Below are positions 10,591 through 21,132 of a stretch of DNA of 64,000 nt, in pieces. The notes under the pieces are model-generated. The model did not search any database. It was not told the DNA's origin and saw only the letters and a list, made by a program, of their open reading frames with translations. Source of the DNA: Pristionchus mayeri (Eukaryota > Nematoda > Chromadorea > Rhabditida > Neodiplogasteridae). Both the position numbers and the translations under genes were made by a program. Position 1 is the first letter of the stretch; every line of letters starts with the position of its first letter. The DNA lies in NCBI GenBank assembly GCA_036245805.1, contig BTRK01000003.1, forward strand, positions 10,912,001-10,976,000. The letters run 5' to 3'.

Positions 10591-13500
10591 CTAATAGTGA
10601 GTGCCATATCCCACTGACCGTTTGACTGTTCCCCATGGATCGATAATTATGATGCGCGAATCGTCGATGCCAACCGCACGATACGTTTTCGTGTCCTGAA
10701 TAGCGTAATTTTATTGGAAATGTTTGACGTACCTTCGGGAATGTTTCAGTTGAGTTATGTAGACTAACGCATAGACATTTAGCAATGAGATCACGTCTTT
10801 TTACAATGAGATAACTGAATAAAAAATAGCCGCATCATTCTAACGGGAGGTGACCTCACAATATGGCCAATCCTTGACGAAAATTACATGTGGCTGCACT
10901 TTGACCACATCACCTTTCCTTGCAGCGTCAACTTTATATTCCAAAAACAGAAAACAATATTTGGAAAAAAAAAATATTCGTAATGTGGGTAGAATCTCTC
11001 TCCCGTTCTACATACCGTTTCTCTGTTTCCAAATCCTGCGAAGAACGGATCCTCTGTGTGGAAGAGCTGCTTTAGATCAGAAAGAGCTGCGATCTTGAAC
11101 TCCTCCGGACGCCGTTCGATCACTTCCCTGTAGAGTTCTTAAATTAACAACTTGCATTCGATAATGCACATTAAAGTTTCTAATCAGTCTCTCCATTTTA
11201 TAGACACAGCCGCCGATCGACAGGTCAAGAAACTGGGCGAAATGAAAAGATGATCACCAGAACTACGTCTACTTCTACAAACAATTGCATTCTCGTGCCA
11301 TTGTTGACTGACTTTACTTGTTATCATTTCCAGGAAAACTCAATTTGATGAATTCCTGCTCCCCTCACCTTCTGAATGCTACCAGTGTACTCTCGGGCGC
11401 TAGTAGCACTGGTCCATCCGGCAGCACTTTGTGATCTTGCTCCACTCTCTTCAGGTACGTTTTTGTGCTAGTAGCCTGTCCGATGGCACGCGACGAGAGG
11501 TACACCAGATTGTACCTGCAATGCGGCGTACTATCTCCCCTGAACCTCGTCTTCCCCTCCGAGATTTTTGATTTTTTTCAGGTGCACTATTGTACTTTAG
11601 CGTATGAGCTATCCTCACTTGAAATCTAACTCGCTCTTAGCGTTCTTAGCGGAAACCAGAAAACTCCCCTTCTTTTCCGTACCCGTTCGACTTGATCCTC
11701 GTGTACAACTCAGCGACGCCAGCGTGTGCCCATTGCCCGCCAATAGCAGGAATCACGTGACCGAGCACGTCCGATCTCGTTATCGTACCTCAATGAACAA
11801 GGCAGATTGGAGGACGGGGAATTGGTAGTAGTGGCTAGATTAATAGGTCTGTCAGTTCCAGGTAATACATATTGTTCACATTTGCATGATCAGTAAAATG
11901 CTGTGGGAATAAACCAAAGATACGCAACTCCCTGTTCAACCCCCTGTACAAAAATTCAAGTCAACTAAGGCGTGGAATGCAAGAAGTGAAATTTCATGAA
12001 TGTGACCATCGATGTCGGAGATTACGATCTTGTCCGTGTACTTGTATAGGTAGATATTACATGCGCACCAGGTCGTTCCCTGTTCAAACAACTTATCATT
12101 AGGTATAGCTGCGGAAGAAATAACACTTTTCTATGTTCTCTCATCAATTTGATCGGCAAAATATTGCGGATTATGAATTACTAGTCCGGCTGCCCCCCCA
12201 CCTTCGGCGGGGGCCCCGTCCTAGCGGAGTATCTAGGTTTCGCAATCACTCGTTTCGCAACTTGTTGACGCGATCTCCCCCCTCCCCATTTCACAACTAT
12301 TTCGCAATCCGGTCAAACGGACAGACGGACACTGCGCTTTATATGTAGGTATAGATTGCTTACCAAATCACCAATACTCAGGATTCGTGATTCAGAGTCG
12401 GAAAGCAGTACCTGGTACTATTCGGGTAATCTTCTTTTCATTTCACACACACACTCTCTCGACCAGTCGAGTGATGAGACAGTGTAAGAAATCAAGAGAC
12501 CCGAATAGCGCACTCTACCTGATACTTAGTGGTGACTGTGAATCGGCAGTCATTTACTCCCCATCGCAGGCCGAGAGATTTGAGACGATCTGATGAAAGG
12601 CGCAGAGGCTGTGAGTTCCTGAAAAAACATACTAACTATCCATCTAAAATTCTGAAAAATCTGACGTCATTCCGGCCTTCTCATCTCTTTGAGATTCCTC
12701 CTCTCTCTTCGAACTGAAATGAATATGGAATATATATGATTGTTAACCTTGGACAAAAATGAACCAACTGACCAACTCTCTGTAGTTGTTGTATGGGTGT
12801 CTTGTCCAGTTTTCTTCACACCAACTGGTTCTTCTTTCTTCGTATCTTCTGATCCCAGTAAATTATTCTTCTCTGAAGTATTGTCAGCACCAGAAGTCCG
12901 CCACCACCACCACCACGAAGTGGACTAAAGAGAAGACAAAGGTAAAGGTAGCATACGCCCCATCTTTGATTCGACTGATTGCAGGTGTCAATTTGGGCGG
13001 ATTTAGTCTGGAGTGCCCACCTTTCGCCAGACTTATTATATTTTACGTGCAGATTCGTATAATGCCATTTGTCGTCACCTTTGATTTCTCCAGCTCGACA
13101 TCCCTATCATCCATCGCCTTCGGGAGCTGTCCCCAGCTCCATTCGGCGACGTCGTTCTCGAGTTCCTCAAAGTAGGTTTAGAAAATTGATCTCATAATTC
13201 TGCGCATTTTCTTGCCGATCTGAACTGTGAAACATCATGCATAATGAAGAAAGTCATTCCCCATGAAGTCAGCCCCGGATCAACGTATTCCACTACTTGA
13301 TTTTGATAAAATAGCTCAATAGCAAGTCGTCACTGGCCTTTTCCTATCAATATCGCAATTGATTCCCATTTAATATACGCACCCAATACCCATAGTGGTG
13401 TTAATTAATGCATGCACCCAACTTGCTCAACCAGACTGCTCAACCACCGTCTCTCACCTCGGGCGCTCCGTGTCTCTTGTTTCTCTCAACTTCCGTATCA

Positions 13501-15210
13501 GTAAGTGCGCCCTCTGATGAGAGAGTAGAAGAGGAGGACAGGTAGTCCCTATCCTCGTTAGGGGAAGTTGGTGATACACAAAAAGCAGCTGAAGTCAACT
13601 TCCTCCTTCCACTCCCAGATACTCGTTCAGATTGACCGCTCATCTCCGAGAGGTTCGGAAGTGATCTGTGTAAAAATAAATTTGTAAGGAAATAATGTAA
13701 CGTGTAATCAGTTGTCCTTTCATTAAAAAAACTTCTCCATTGTGCGCGCTCTCTCGCATGTTTACCGATGAGAAACGATAAAAGAAAGCATTTACTGCGT
13801 TGTCATCACTATTTATCTTATAATACATTAAACAATTAACTAACCTGTTTCTTCTCATCGAGAAGATGTAACCGAGCAGTGGCGCAGTCATTTTTCTCTG
13901 CCGGGCCGTCATTCTGCAAGCACACAAGGTATGGTCTCGTAGGAAATTGTGTCTTCATTAGAGTTATCTTATTAGAAAATGTTTAATCCATTTTCCGATA
14001 TGATTAATATGTAATGTCTAATTGATTGGATTTTGTTTATGTAGCGCACTTGAAAAATACCCGAACATACAGCAACATCCATTAAGAGATCCCTATTCTT
14101 CATCCAGACGCACAATCGCCTGTCAGATACGAAATGTCCATAATGAGGATGCTATAAAGTTCAGCCACATTAGGTTAATGGCTGACTTTTCATCGTTCTC
14201 GTTTCTTTGATAACTGGATTTCGTCTCGGCTTGTTGACTGGCGATTCCAGACGCGGTACTGATCACGAGGCACTCCGGCACGGTTTCCTGCATTCGACCA
14301 TCGAGCAATCGTCTGACTCTCTTCAGTTCCCATGCTCTCTCGTCCCTCTGGCAGGCGAGAGAGCATGTAAACTGAAGAGAGTCAGACGATTGTTCTCGAC
14401 CATCACGTTACGATGCAGCAATCGTTCTAACTGGTGGTACCAAAAATGCGCCAATTGTTCTGTTCGACTCTCCTCTCAAAAACCTTCTCATTTTCGTTGA
14501 AAATACCCAACAAAGGGTATGCCGTTGCCGCTACCTTTCACCGTATTTCAACACTCCATTCAATCGTAATAGCATTCGTCATTCACCATCTCTCGGGCCA
14601 CATATCGGTCAATCGGCGAGGCAGTGTGGGAAAGTTTGTCCCAATTGTACGCAAACAATTCATAAATTATCGGAATACCTCATCAAAGAAGGCGATCCCA
14701 TTCTCTCCCAATGTCATTCTAATATTTGCCACTGCTTGTCCATTGATGGAAATATCGACGTACTACAAGCAAATACGATTTAAAATAGTGCACCTTTTCC
14801 GGGTAGATTTCATGAGCTATATTTTTTGTGTTGTGAAATCATCACTACTACATAGAAGCACATACCTTCTCCGAGAAGTTGAATACTGCGTACTTGCCGA
14901 ATCGGACATGGAAGGGCGTCGAGTTGAAGTCGCCATTCGGCTGCTCCACTACGATTACGTCAATCGCGCCTGTATAGATTTTTGTAATGGAAACCGGATT
15001 AAATATTGTATATCAAGCATGTTAATGCTCATACCACCTCTCTTGCATTTCAATTCCCTTTCGTTTTGTAAATGAAGTTGCCCACATCATATCCAACAAT
15101 GACAGTAAAAAGACCTAATTATGCAGCCTTTGCTCACCAGACAGCGTTGCGGGATTTATCTGCTCGTAGTAAAACAGTGCATTCTTGTACATTCGATATA
15201 CGTAGTCCAT
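10591..15210 (-). CDS. lpin-1: lipin, phosphatidate phosphatase (PAP1)
   Basis: Read 5' to 3' on the minus strand: 15210-15138 (ATG), 14969-14866, 14762-14679, 14287-about 14215, 13913-13845, 13665-13458, 13165-13079, 12924-12748, 12697-12666, 12618-12519, 12079-12007, 11788-11683, 11515-11369, 11127-11016, 10695-10591 (TAG). The N-LIP domain opens with INPATLSG, then [11 protein letters not shown] and [12 protein letters not shown]. The middle has [16 protein letters not shown] and a run of five tryptophans. C-LIP has [20 protein letters not shown] joined across an intron to [11 protein letters not shown] (catalytic DxDGT), then [23 protein letters not shown] and [18 protein letters not shown]. 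Lipins make diacylglycerol from phosphatidate and also act in the nucleus. The junctions around 14215 and 12697 are uncertain; all other phases agree. The symbol is by homology to the single nematode lipin. Confidence 0.93.
12185..12350. repeat. GC-rich repeat end with GTCCGTCTGTCCG-type motif
   Basis: Lies in the lipin intron between exons 12519 and 12079. It holds a C-run/G-run hairpin (CCCCACCTTCGGCGGGG) and the inverted form of a motif found at 22682-22755 (AAAGCGCAGTGTCCGT plus repeated GAAATAGG). Probably the end of a dispersed element of unknown class. Confidence 0.5.
14303..14398. repeat. near-perfect 95-bp hairpin (GTCTGACTCTCT family)
   Basis: Left arm CAATCGTCTGACTCTCTTCA and a right arm that is its complement, with an inner stem CATGCTCTCTCG / CGAGAGAGCATG. 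It sits in a lipin intron. Related copies occur near 19030-19135, 60928-61023, 62325-62375 and 63279-63420. Confidence 0.8.
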
Positions 15211-16193
15211 CTTGAAATTTATAGGGAAGGTAGAGCAAAATACTACAATTCGAAGTGATCAAACACGTAATACGCACACCTGCATATAATGTGTATCTGG
15301 CATTGGAATAGGTTCTCTTCATAAACGATTACACATAATGCATGCAGTTATTTTTTATGTGAGACCATTCGCGATAGATTCGCGAACACCAAAAAAACCC
15401 TAGTGTGATACCATGATTAGAACGCTGTGATGGCAGAGTAGTCTAAGCGAGAGGCGTATGAAGAAGGTGCCAACATTGTTATTTGAAATCAATACGTTCA
15501 AATAACAATGGGCAGTTGATATCATGTGTGGTAAAGTTGCAGAATTAATGGGAAAACAATAGCCGATGTTAATTATATTCCCTGCGGAAACAGGTGATAA
15601 ATTGAGGCAACTTGGAGAGTAGCACATACGCTTACGTCTATACTTCCTTTGCACGATAACACAAATAATGATATAGTAGACTTTTAGAAGAGAAAATAGG
15701 AGAGTGACGGAAAATGAGGAATTACGACGCAATAGAGAGAGATAGAGACAAGAGAAAGAGTGAGCAAGAGATGCGCACAATTTACACTGAACTTCACGAA
15801 AACAACCTCACGAACGCATCAGCTGTTTGATTCAAGCGAAACTGTGTAATCTTTACGTGCGCACCGTTAGTTGCCTATTTTCTGGATCAGATCATCTTAA
15901 TTTTCTTAATTTATGTTAATGACTAAGAAAATCATAATTCTTAATTTATGTTAATGACTAAGAAAATCATCGCAAGAACTCTTAGTTCGATTATTTCTAG
16001 TTTATTATTTTTGCATCAGGTGCCGAACAGGAAACGTCTCAATGAAGATTGGGAATATTTGGCGAACTAGCGAAATACAACATACGCATAAGTTAAAAAT
16101 ATTTGTAAAAAATTGAAAAAAAAATAATCTGAAAATCTAAGAATAATGAACACCAGAATAGGGATTCAAAGAACACCGATCATCAATCATATA
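15211..16193. other. region upstream of lipin, no gene
   Basis: Likely holds the lipin promoter and 5' UTR; no trans-splice acceptor could be assigned. It contains a tandem duplication of a 42-bp AT-rich unit (AATTTATGTTAATGACTAAG) at about 15908-15970 and a small palindrome TTCGCGATAGATTCGCGAA near 15368. Confidence 0.4.
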
Positions 16194-17094
16194 TTAGGGT
16201 GTTTCAAAAGTTCGTTTTTTGTTCGGGTGAAGATACAATCCGCCGTAATAATTATGCATCCCAAATTCCAACACTGGTGAATAGAGTAACCATGATCCTA
16301 TCATGTAACCAATGGAATTTGGATTAGCTGCCTTCCCCGATTTTAAAGAAACGTTTATGCAATGGGTACTGCAGTGACGCAAAATCGCGTTTTCTTCTAT
16401 TTTTATCTCTTTGTGAAAGTATTCAACTTGATGCAATCATCTTAGTTTCTGAGCAGTTTTGTCGAGCATTGATTGGTTAATTTGTGTACTAAATATGGAA
16501 GGAATCGTCTTGCTGCTGCATCAGTAAAAAATTAAAATGTAAAAAATCAGAATCATAATTTCCACATTTTCGACGAAATTTCATGATCAAACAAACAATT
16601 GATATTATTTTTCCTTCCAAGCTCGCCAAATGTTCCATGTACAAAGTAATAGGGAGTACCACTAAATATCTCCAATTAGCGCATACTCCAATTTCGTTTT
16701 GATTTGATCGCACAAAGAAAGAACCTGTCATTTACCGTTTGAGTGTGATCAGCAAGGAATGCTAGAGATCATTAAATAGAAATCAATGACACAAATGGAA
16801 CACATTGTACGAATTGTGGGATCGTGCACTTTTACATTATGTAGTTAGAGGAGTATTATCATCGCGCACCTGAGTAGGAAAAATATTAAAGTCGAAAACT
16901 TGAAGGTGGGTCGCTACAGTAACCCTTATATAAAACTTTGTTAAAAACAGGGGAAAGCAGCTGATGGAAATTCCATGGGTTGGGTGATTGGGCATGGGTG
17001 CTCTAAACACCATTGGCATTTGGAATGCATATTTATTACAGTGGATTTTATCTTCACCCGAACAAAAAACGAACGAACTTTTGAAACACCCTAA
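16194..17094. mobile_element. 900-bp mariner-type non-autonomous element
   Basis: TA-flanked inverted termini begin TTAGGGTGTTTCAAAAGTTC and continue for about 42 bp (GTTCGGGTGAAGATA). Such TTAGG...AAAGTTC ends are characteristic of mariner elements. The interior has no transposase motif and its arms are only partly complementary. Confidence 0.8.
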
Positions 17095-17183
17095 TAGATC
17101 AAGGAACGAAAGATCATTTCGCATCGCATCGCAATAATCGATCGATCTCTGGCTACTTGAGTCCGTAATTCGTGCCATTGCTA

Positions 17184-17300
17184 GGGTTTTCTTACTGGAT
17201 AATTTTTGCCGCCTTTTCGGATACGTTTCAAGGGCCCTACATGGGTAACGAACGTTTGTTTATTTAGCGCACTTGAAACGTATTCCAATAAGAGAACCCC
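17184..17300. mobile_element. MITE with GGGGTTCTCTTATTGGAA termini
   Basis: A degenerate copy: GGGTTTTCTTACTGGA on the left and TCCAATAAGAGAACCCC on the right. Related copies are at 29255-29360 and, as a near-perfect hairpin, at 29427-29565. Confidence 0.65.
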
Positions 17301-17688
17301 AGTCATTGCCTCTTCATTTTGCACTCCTCTGTTCGATGTGTTTCACTGATCGCACAAATCATTGGAATAACTGATACGAGTAATATACAGTCGTTATCTA
17401 TTCGAAAAAAAGTTAACAATATTTTTGAAAGCAATATTTTTTTTTAAATCGACGATTACTGCGCTAAGGTGGTCTTCAAGATAATGCATAGGCAATGGTG
17501 CGAAAAAGAATTCCGATTACACTAATGCATTTTAATGAATTAGTGTCTAATGCATTGGTTGACTCATTGCCTTTCTATCAAGTATAATGGAGTGTGCACT
17601 GAGATTGAGCAATAAATTATTTATCAGCGGTAATATTTGAATCCCCTCCTTAAAAAACGAAGATAACTTGTTCACGTCTTACTGATGA

Positions 17689-18306
17689 TTAGTCGAGGCC
17701 ATTGATACTGAAATCGCATTAAATTTGCATATAATAACATTTTAATGATATTCAACAATTTTAGATACCTGAGTGATCTCTTTCCTCTTCCGGGCATGGG
17801 GATACGGGGAGGAGGAGGGCGAACGGGAGGACCGGCAGGAGGACGAACAGGGGGTCGGACAGGGGGACGAATTGGCTAAAGGATTAGATGTATTGCTAAA
17901 CGCTTAAGGATGGGATAAGAACTGCGAGAAAAATTGAAATTCCGATTGTATCTTATTCAAATTGTGGATTGTGCAGGGTAACTTGAACATCTAATGACAC
18001 GAAATATTCTTCCCAATACTTACTTGGGGAGGACGAATGACAGGAGGAGGCCTCACAGGAGGACGAATTACAGGCGGAGGTCTGACAGGAGGTTTGTCAA
18101 TCTAAACTTGGCAAGTTAATGTTATTTTTCAATTTGATAAACATAATATGTACCATATTATCGTAAATAGTCATTATTTAAATTAGGCGGGTCTTGGTTT
18201 GCGCTTCAGTCAGAATTGTACCAGTCGCGAAGTCGAATAATTATGAAAAACGTACCGCATTGGCAGCCAGTAGGCACATCGCCAGAAGAACGAAGAAAAT
18301 CTTCAT
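17689..18306 (-). CDS. secreted Pro/Arg-rich peptide precursor A
   Basis: Four exons in phase: 18306-18256, 18101-18024, 17875-17769, 17707-17689 (TAA), 84 residues. Exon 1 encodes a signal peptide, MKIFFVLLAMCLLAANA, ending at the exon junction. Exons 2 and 3 encode repeated PPVRPP and PPPVIRPP units rich in Pro, Arg, Val and Ile. Near the end PPPPRIPMPG leads to GRGKRSL, a dibasic site with a preceding Gly that could be cleaved and amidated, then a short tail SINGLD. The PPxRPP repetition resembles proline-rich antimicrobial peptides such as bactenecin-type peptides, but that is composition only. Head-to-head with copy B. A structural or neuropeptide-like role is also possible. Confidence 0.82.
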
Positions 18307-18638
18307 GATTACTGTGACACATAGTCAGGTGTCTCTGGCATTTTTTATACGTATTGGGACGTCATATCACTACGGAACATTCATCGAAATTTGTGGAAAA
18401 TATTTGACTACCAAACTGATAACGAATCGTATAGCGGAAATGAATAATTTTTCACAATCCTTATCAGGGAAAAATGAATGACTAGATACTGCACACCCTG
18501 GTTTGCACAAATATTTCAACGATTCATTACCAGTTTGTCGAATATTTTCCCCAAATATCGATGAATGTTCCGTACTGATAAGACGTCCCGATGCGTATAA
18601 AAAATGCCAGAGAAACTTGAATATGTGTCACCTCAATC
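18307..18638. promoter_or_regulatory. shared, duplicated palindromic promoter of the two Pro/Arg-rich peptide genes
   Basis: The 332 bp between the two ATGs is an inverted duplication. Both sides carry GTATAAAAAATGCCAGAGA-like TATA regions (TCTCTGGCATTTTTTATACG on the left), GACGTC, GGAACATTCATCGA and AAAATATT blocks at matching distances. The B side has a good GATA site, CTGATAAGA, near 18576; the matching A-side site is altered to TGATATGA, but TTATCA near 18462 gives another. GATA sites suggest intestinal expression in nematodes; this is inference. Confidence 0.7.
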
Positions 18639-19478
18639 ATGAAGATTCTTTTCATAGTCCTTGCGATGTGTCTACTGGCGGTTAACGCGGTGCGTTAATT
18701 AGTCGATCTTAATTAGTCGACTTTATGATTGACACTTGGGTTTCTCACAAAAATGCAAAACACAATTCGTTAATTTAGAAGATGCAAATCTGTGCTTGTT
18801 CGCTTCCGAATATAATATAATCATTTTAAATGTAGGTTGACAAGCCTCCCGTCCGCCCTCCTCCATTCATTCGTCCTCCACCAATTCAGGTAAGGAGTAG
18901 GATTCCCCCAATTGGGCTTTTTTGCACCATTCTCAAGCATGTTTCATGTGCGTTATCTACCATTTACATGCAGCGCACATGAGGCATATTCGGCAATTAA
19001 GCGAAAATGTTTAATTGGGGAATCTTAGTGAGGAGTAACAGTCTGCCTCTCCTCGTGTCGCATATTCTCCAGTATTTCTGTCCGAAAAGGGTGCGCATAA
19101 ACTAAGGAGAGTCAGACAATTGCTCCGCGCTCACCAATGCTCAACGTCTTGCGATGCTCATGACAAAATCTTTCGAAAAAGGATTATATATTATTCATTT
19201 CCATTTTAATCCCACATTCTTCCATAATCGTGTCTTGCTAGCCAATTCGCCCGCCTGTCCGATCCCCTGTGCGTCCTCCTGTCGGTCCTCCCGTTCGTCC
19301 TCCTCCTCCCCGTATTCCCATGCCCGGAAGGGGAAAGAGATCACTTAGGTATATCTACAATTTTCAATTCATCCAATAAAATTTTTGGCCAAACTTCAAG
19401 TAACTTCTCCATTATTCGTTGAAATCTAACAAACCAGTCGATTTCAGTATCAATGATCTCGGCTATGGGCCACAGTAA
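18639..19478 (+). CDS. secreted Pro/Arg-rich peptide precursor B
   Basis: Four exons in phase: 18639-18689, 18836-18889, 19242-19348, 19448-19478 (TAA), 80 residues. Architecture matches copy A exon for exon: signal peptide MKILFIVLAMCLLAVNA, then DKPPVRPPPFIRPPP, then RPPVRSPVRPPVGPPVRPP, PPPPRIPMPG and GRGKRSL, then a longer tail ending LGYGPQ. Exon 2 is 24 bp shorter than in A, a loss of whole codons within the repeat. One Pro has become Ser. No frameshift or stop is present and all splice sites are intact, so both copies are probably functional. The pair must come from an inverted duplication that included the promoter. Confidence 0.82.
18897..19135. repeat. two small inverted repeats in intron 2 of peptide gene B
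   Basis: 18897-19026 has arms ATTCCCCCAATTGGGC and TTTAATTGGGGAATCTT. It is followed at about 19030-19135 by a degenerate copy of the GTCTGACTCTCT hairpin family (GGAGAGTCAGACAATTGC). They expand this intron to 352 bp against 148 bp in gene A. Confidence 0.6.
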
Positions 19479-19520
19479 GAAGCGAGCTACACGTGTTGGG
19501 TTTACTGGGTGAAAACATAT

Positions 19521-20165
19521 CACGCCATTCACCTAAGAATTGAGCTCCAAGCCGGATTTCGCGAAATCATACAAGTCGAGTTTTCTACAATTTCACACTC
19601 CTCTAGTACCACGTAACATACATACATCTTTACATTTGCATACCATCATTCTGGATGACCTGGCACCGGGTCATTGGTTCCGGTTCAAATCTTTACCCAC
19701 ACTTTTCTCGCTTTCACTTCACTTTTCTGAAAAATATCCGCCTGAGAGACCCCAGCTTATTTTTTGAGCTCTATCGATCTGTACAAACTAGAACTCATGA
19801 AAACGATTCTGAACAGTGGTATATTCACGAGAGATTTTCTCAAAAACTTTGCCAAAGATGCAGCTAAAATTTCACGAGTGTAAAGCCGTTGTCGTGAGCT
19901 TTAAAATAAGGTGCTAACGGTTTTTGAAATCGTTCTGGAAGTACCCTTTTCTCCATTCTGAATTTCCGAGTTGATTTGAACTCATTTCATTTGCCGCAGA
20001 TCGCGCTTTTTGCAAGGCGAGGCGAGAAATGAGATCACGTTTCGATAATTGCTTAGATATTTCTTTCAGAAAATAATTAAACTATTTTATCATTTTTGCT
20101 TCAAGCCAACACTTAAATGGTACATTATTCGAAAATTTCGTTATGCTTCTCCATTAGGCACTCTC
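19521..20165. repeat. dispersed repeat, inverted copy at 28150-28810
   Basis: About 645 bp that reappears in opposite orientation at 28150-28810, with identical landmarks: CCATTCACCTAAGAATTGAG at the outer end, CATTCTGGATGACCTGGCAC, and CTCCATTAGGCACTCTC at the other end. It contains no recognisable coding exon. Probably two copies of a non-autonomous transposon. Similar CCTAAGAAT ends occur in the element at 28822-29006. Confidence 0.75.
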
Positions 20166-21029
20166 TGATCACTCGTTGAAGAGTCGTTGAAACAGACGAC
20201 ACAGCAAGGTCAGGAAGGGCGATTGAAACCTACACTCTCTGATCAAAATGGTAGTGAAATATTTTGCAAATGTTTCGTGATAAATTTAAGATGATTGATG
20301 AGCTTTTGACTGGAAGCTGCATCAAACTATTACATAGAACATAGAAATATGACGCCTCCTCGCAGAGCTGACCCCAGATCATTCTCACTCTTGATGACAT
20401 GGAAAATGGGAAATACATGTTCAGAGTGGGTGAAAGTAGATTGGTTTTTATTTAGTATACGAGTGATCAGAGAGCACAGCGTGTCAGAGAGATCTAGTTC
20501 CTTTGTTCTTGGCGGCGCTCCATTTCTCTTTGATTACGGCGCGAGGAGCGGTCAATGAGAGGGAGGAAATTGGATTGGACTGAATTCTTGCGCATAACTA
20601 GTGCTAGGGGAGCAATAAAAATGCAAATGAAGAACCTATCGATGGGGATCGATTATGCTTACCTTCCATATGAAAATGGAAAAATCTGACAATTATCTTC
20701 AAAAAGGCTTTCCCGAGAGACCTTTGAGAGAGTTTATTACAATACGGGACAATGTTAATTATTGAAGATAAAGAGTCTTAGGTTCGATTATTTAGGAGAC
20801 GTTTGAGCAACATCTCCTAGTCGTAATCAACCTATAATCAGGAGAATAGGTAGAGAAAGTAATAGTGAAAGGGAAATGGAGAGAGGGAGCGAGGGGAGAG
20901 ATCTACTGATACTCGACCATACAATGTGACAGATAGATCACACAGGAAGAGCAATAACTTTATATGAATAAACATAAAGACATCATCACATCTCTCTCCT
21001 CATCTCATTCAATGTCATTCTCCGTCTCC
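20166..21029. other. intergenic, no gene seen
   Basis: The motif TCTCTGATCAC appears inverted at 20164-20175 and 20460-20475, suggesting a 310-bp element. Next to it is CACAGCGTGTCAGA, an end sequence shared with the element at 29567-30322. No supported exon. Confidence 0.4.
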
Positions 21030-21132
21030 TTATGTAGCAGCATCGCCCATTGTCCTTCCTTTGTTCAGCGCTTCATCTAATCTTGCGAGGTGTTTGGCCT
21101 TGCCATCCGCTAGCGCATTCCGATCCAATCGG
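21030..21132 (-). CDS. terminal exon of an unrecognised gene
   Basis: After a GATATAG acceptor, one base plus 34 codons run to TAA, reading RLDRNALADGKAKHLARL and DEALNKGRTMGDAAT. Codon use (AAG, GCC, CTC) and the charged helical character look coding. Upstream exons were not found toward 22.7 kb, so it may be an orphan exon. I do not recognise the family. Confidence 0.4.

Noticed and set aside
12786..13175. 129-codon plus-strand frame with poly-His
   Set aside because: Antisense of two lipin exons; the HHHH run is the complement of the tryptophan codons.
14434..15075. 213-codon plus-strand frame
   Set aside because: Antisense to three confirmed lipin N-LIP exons and their introns.
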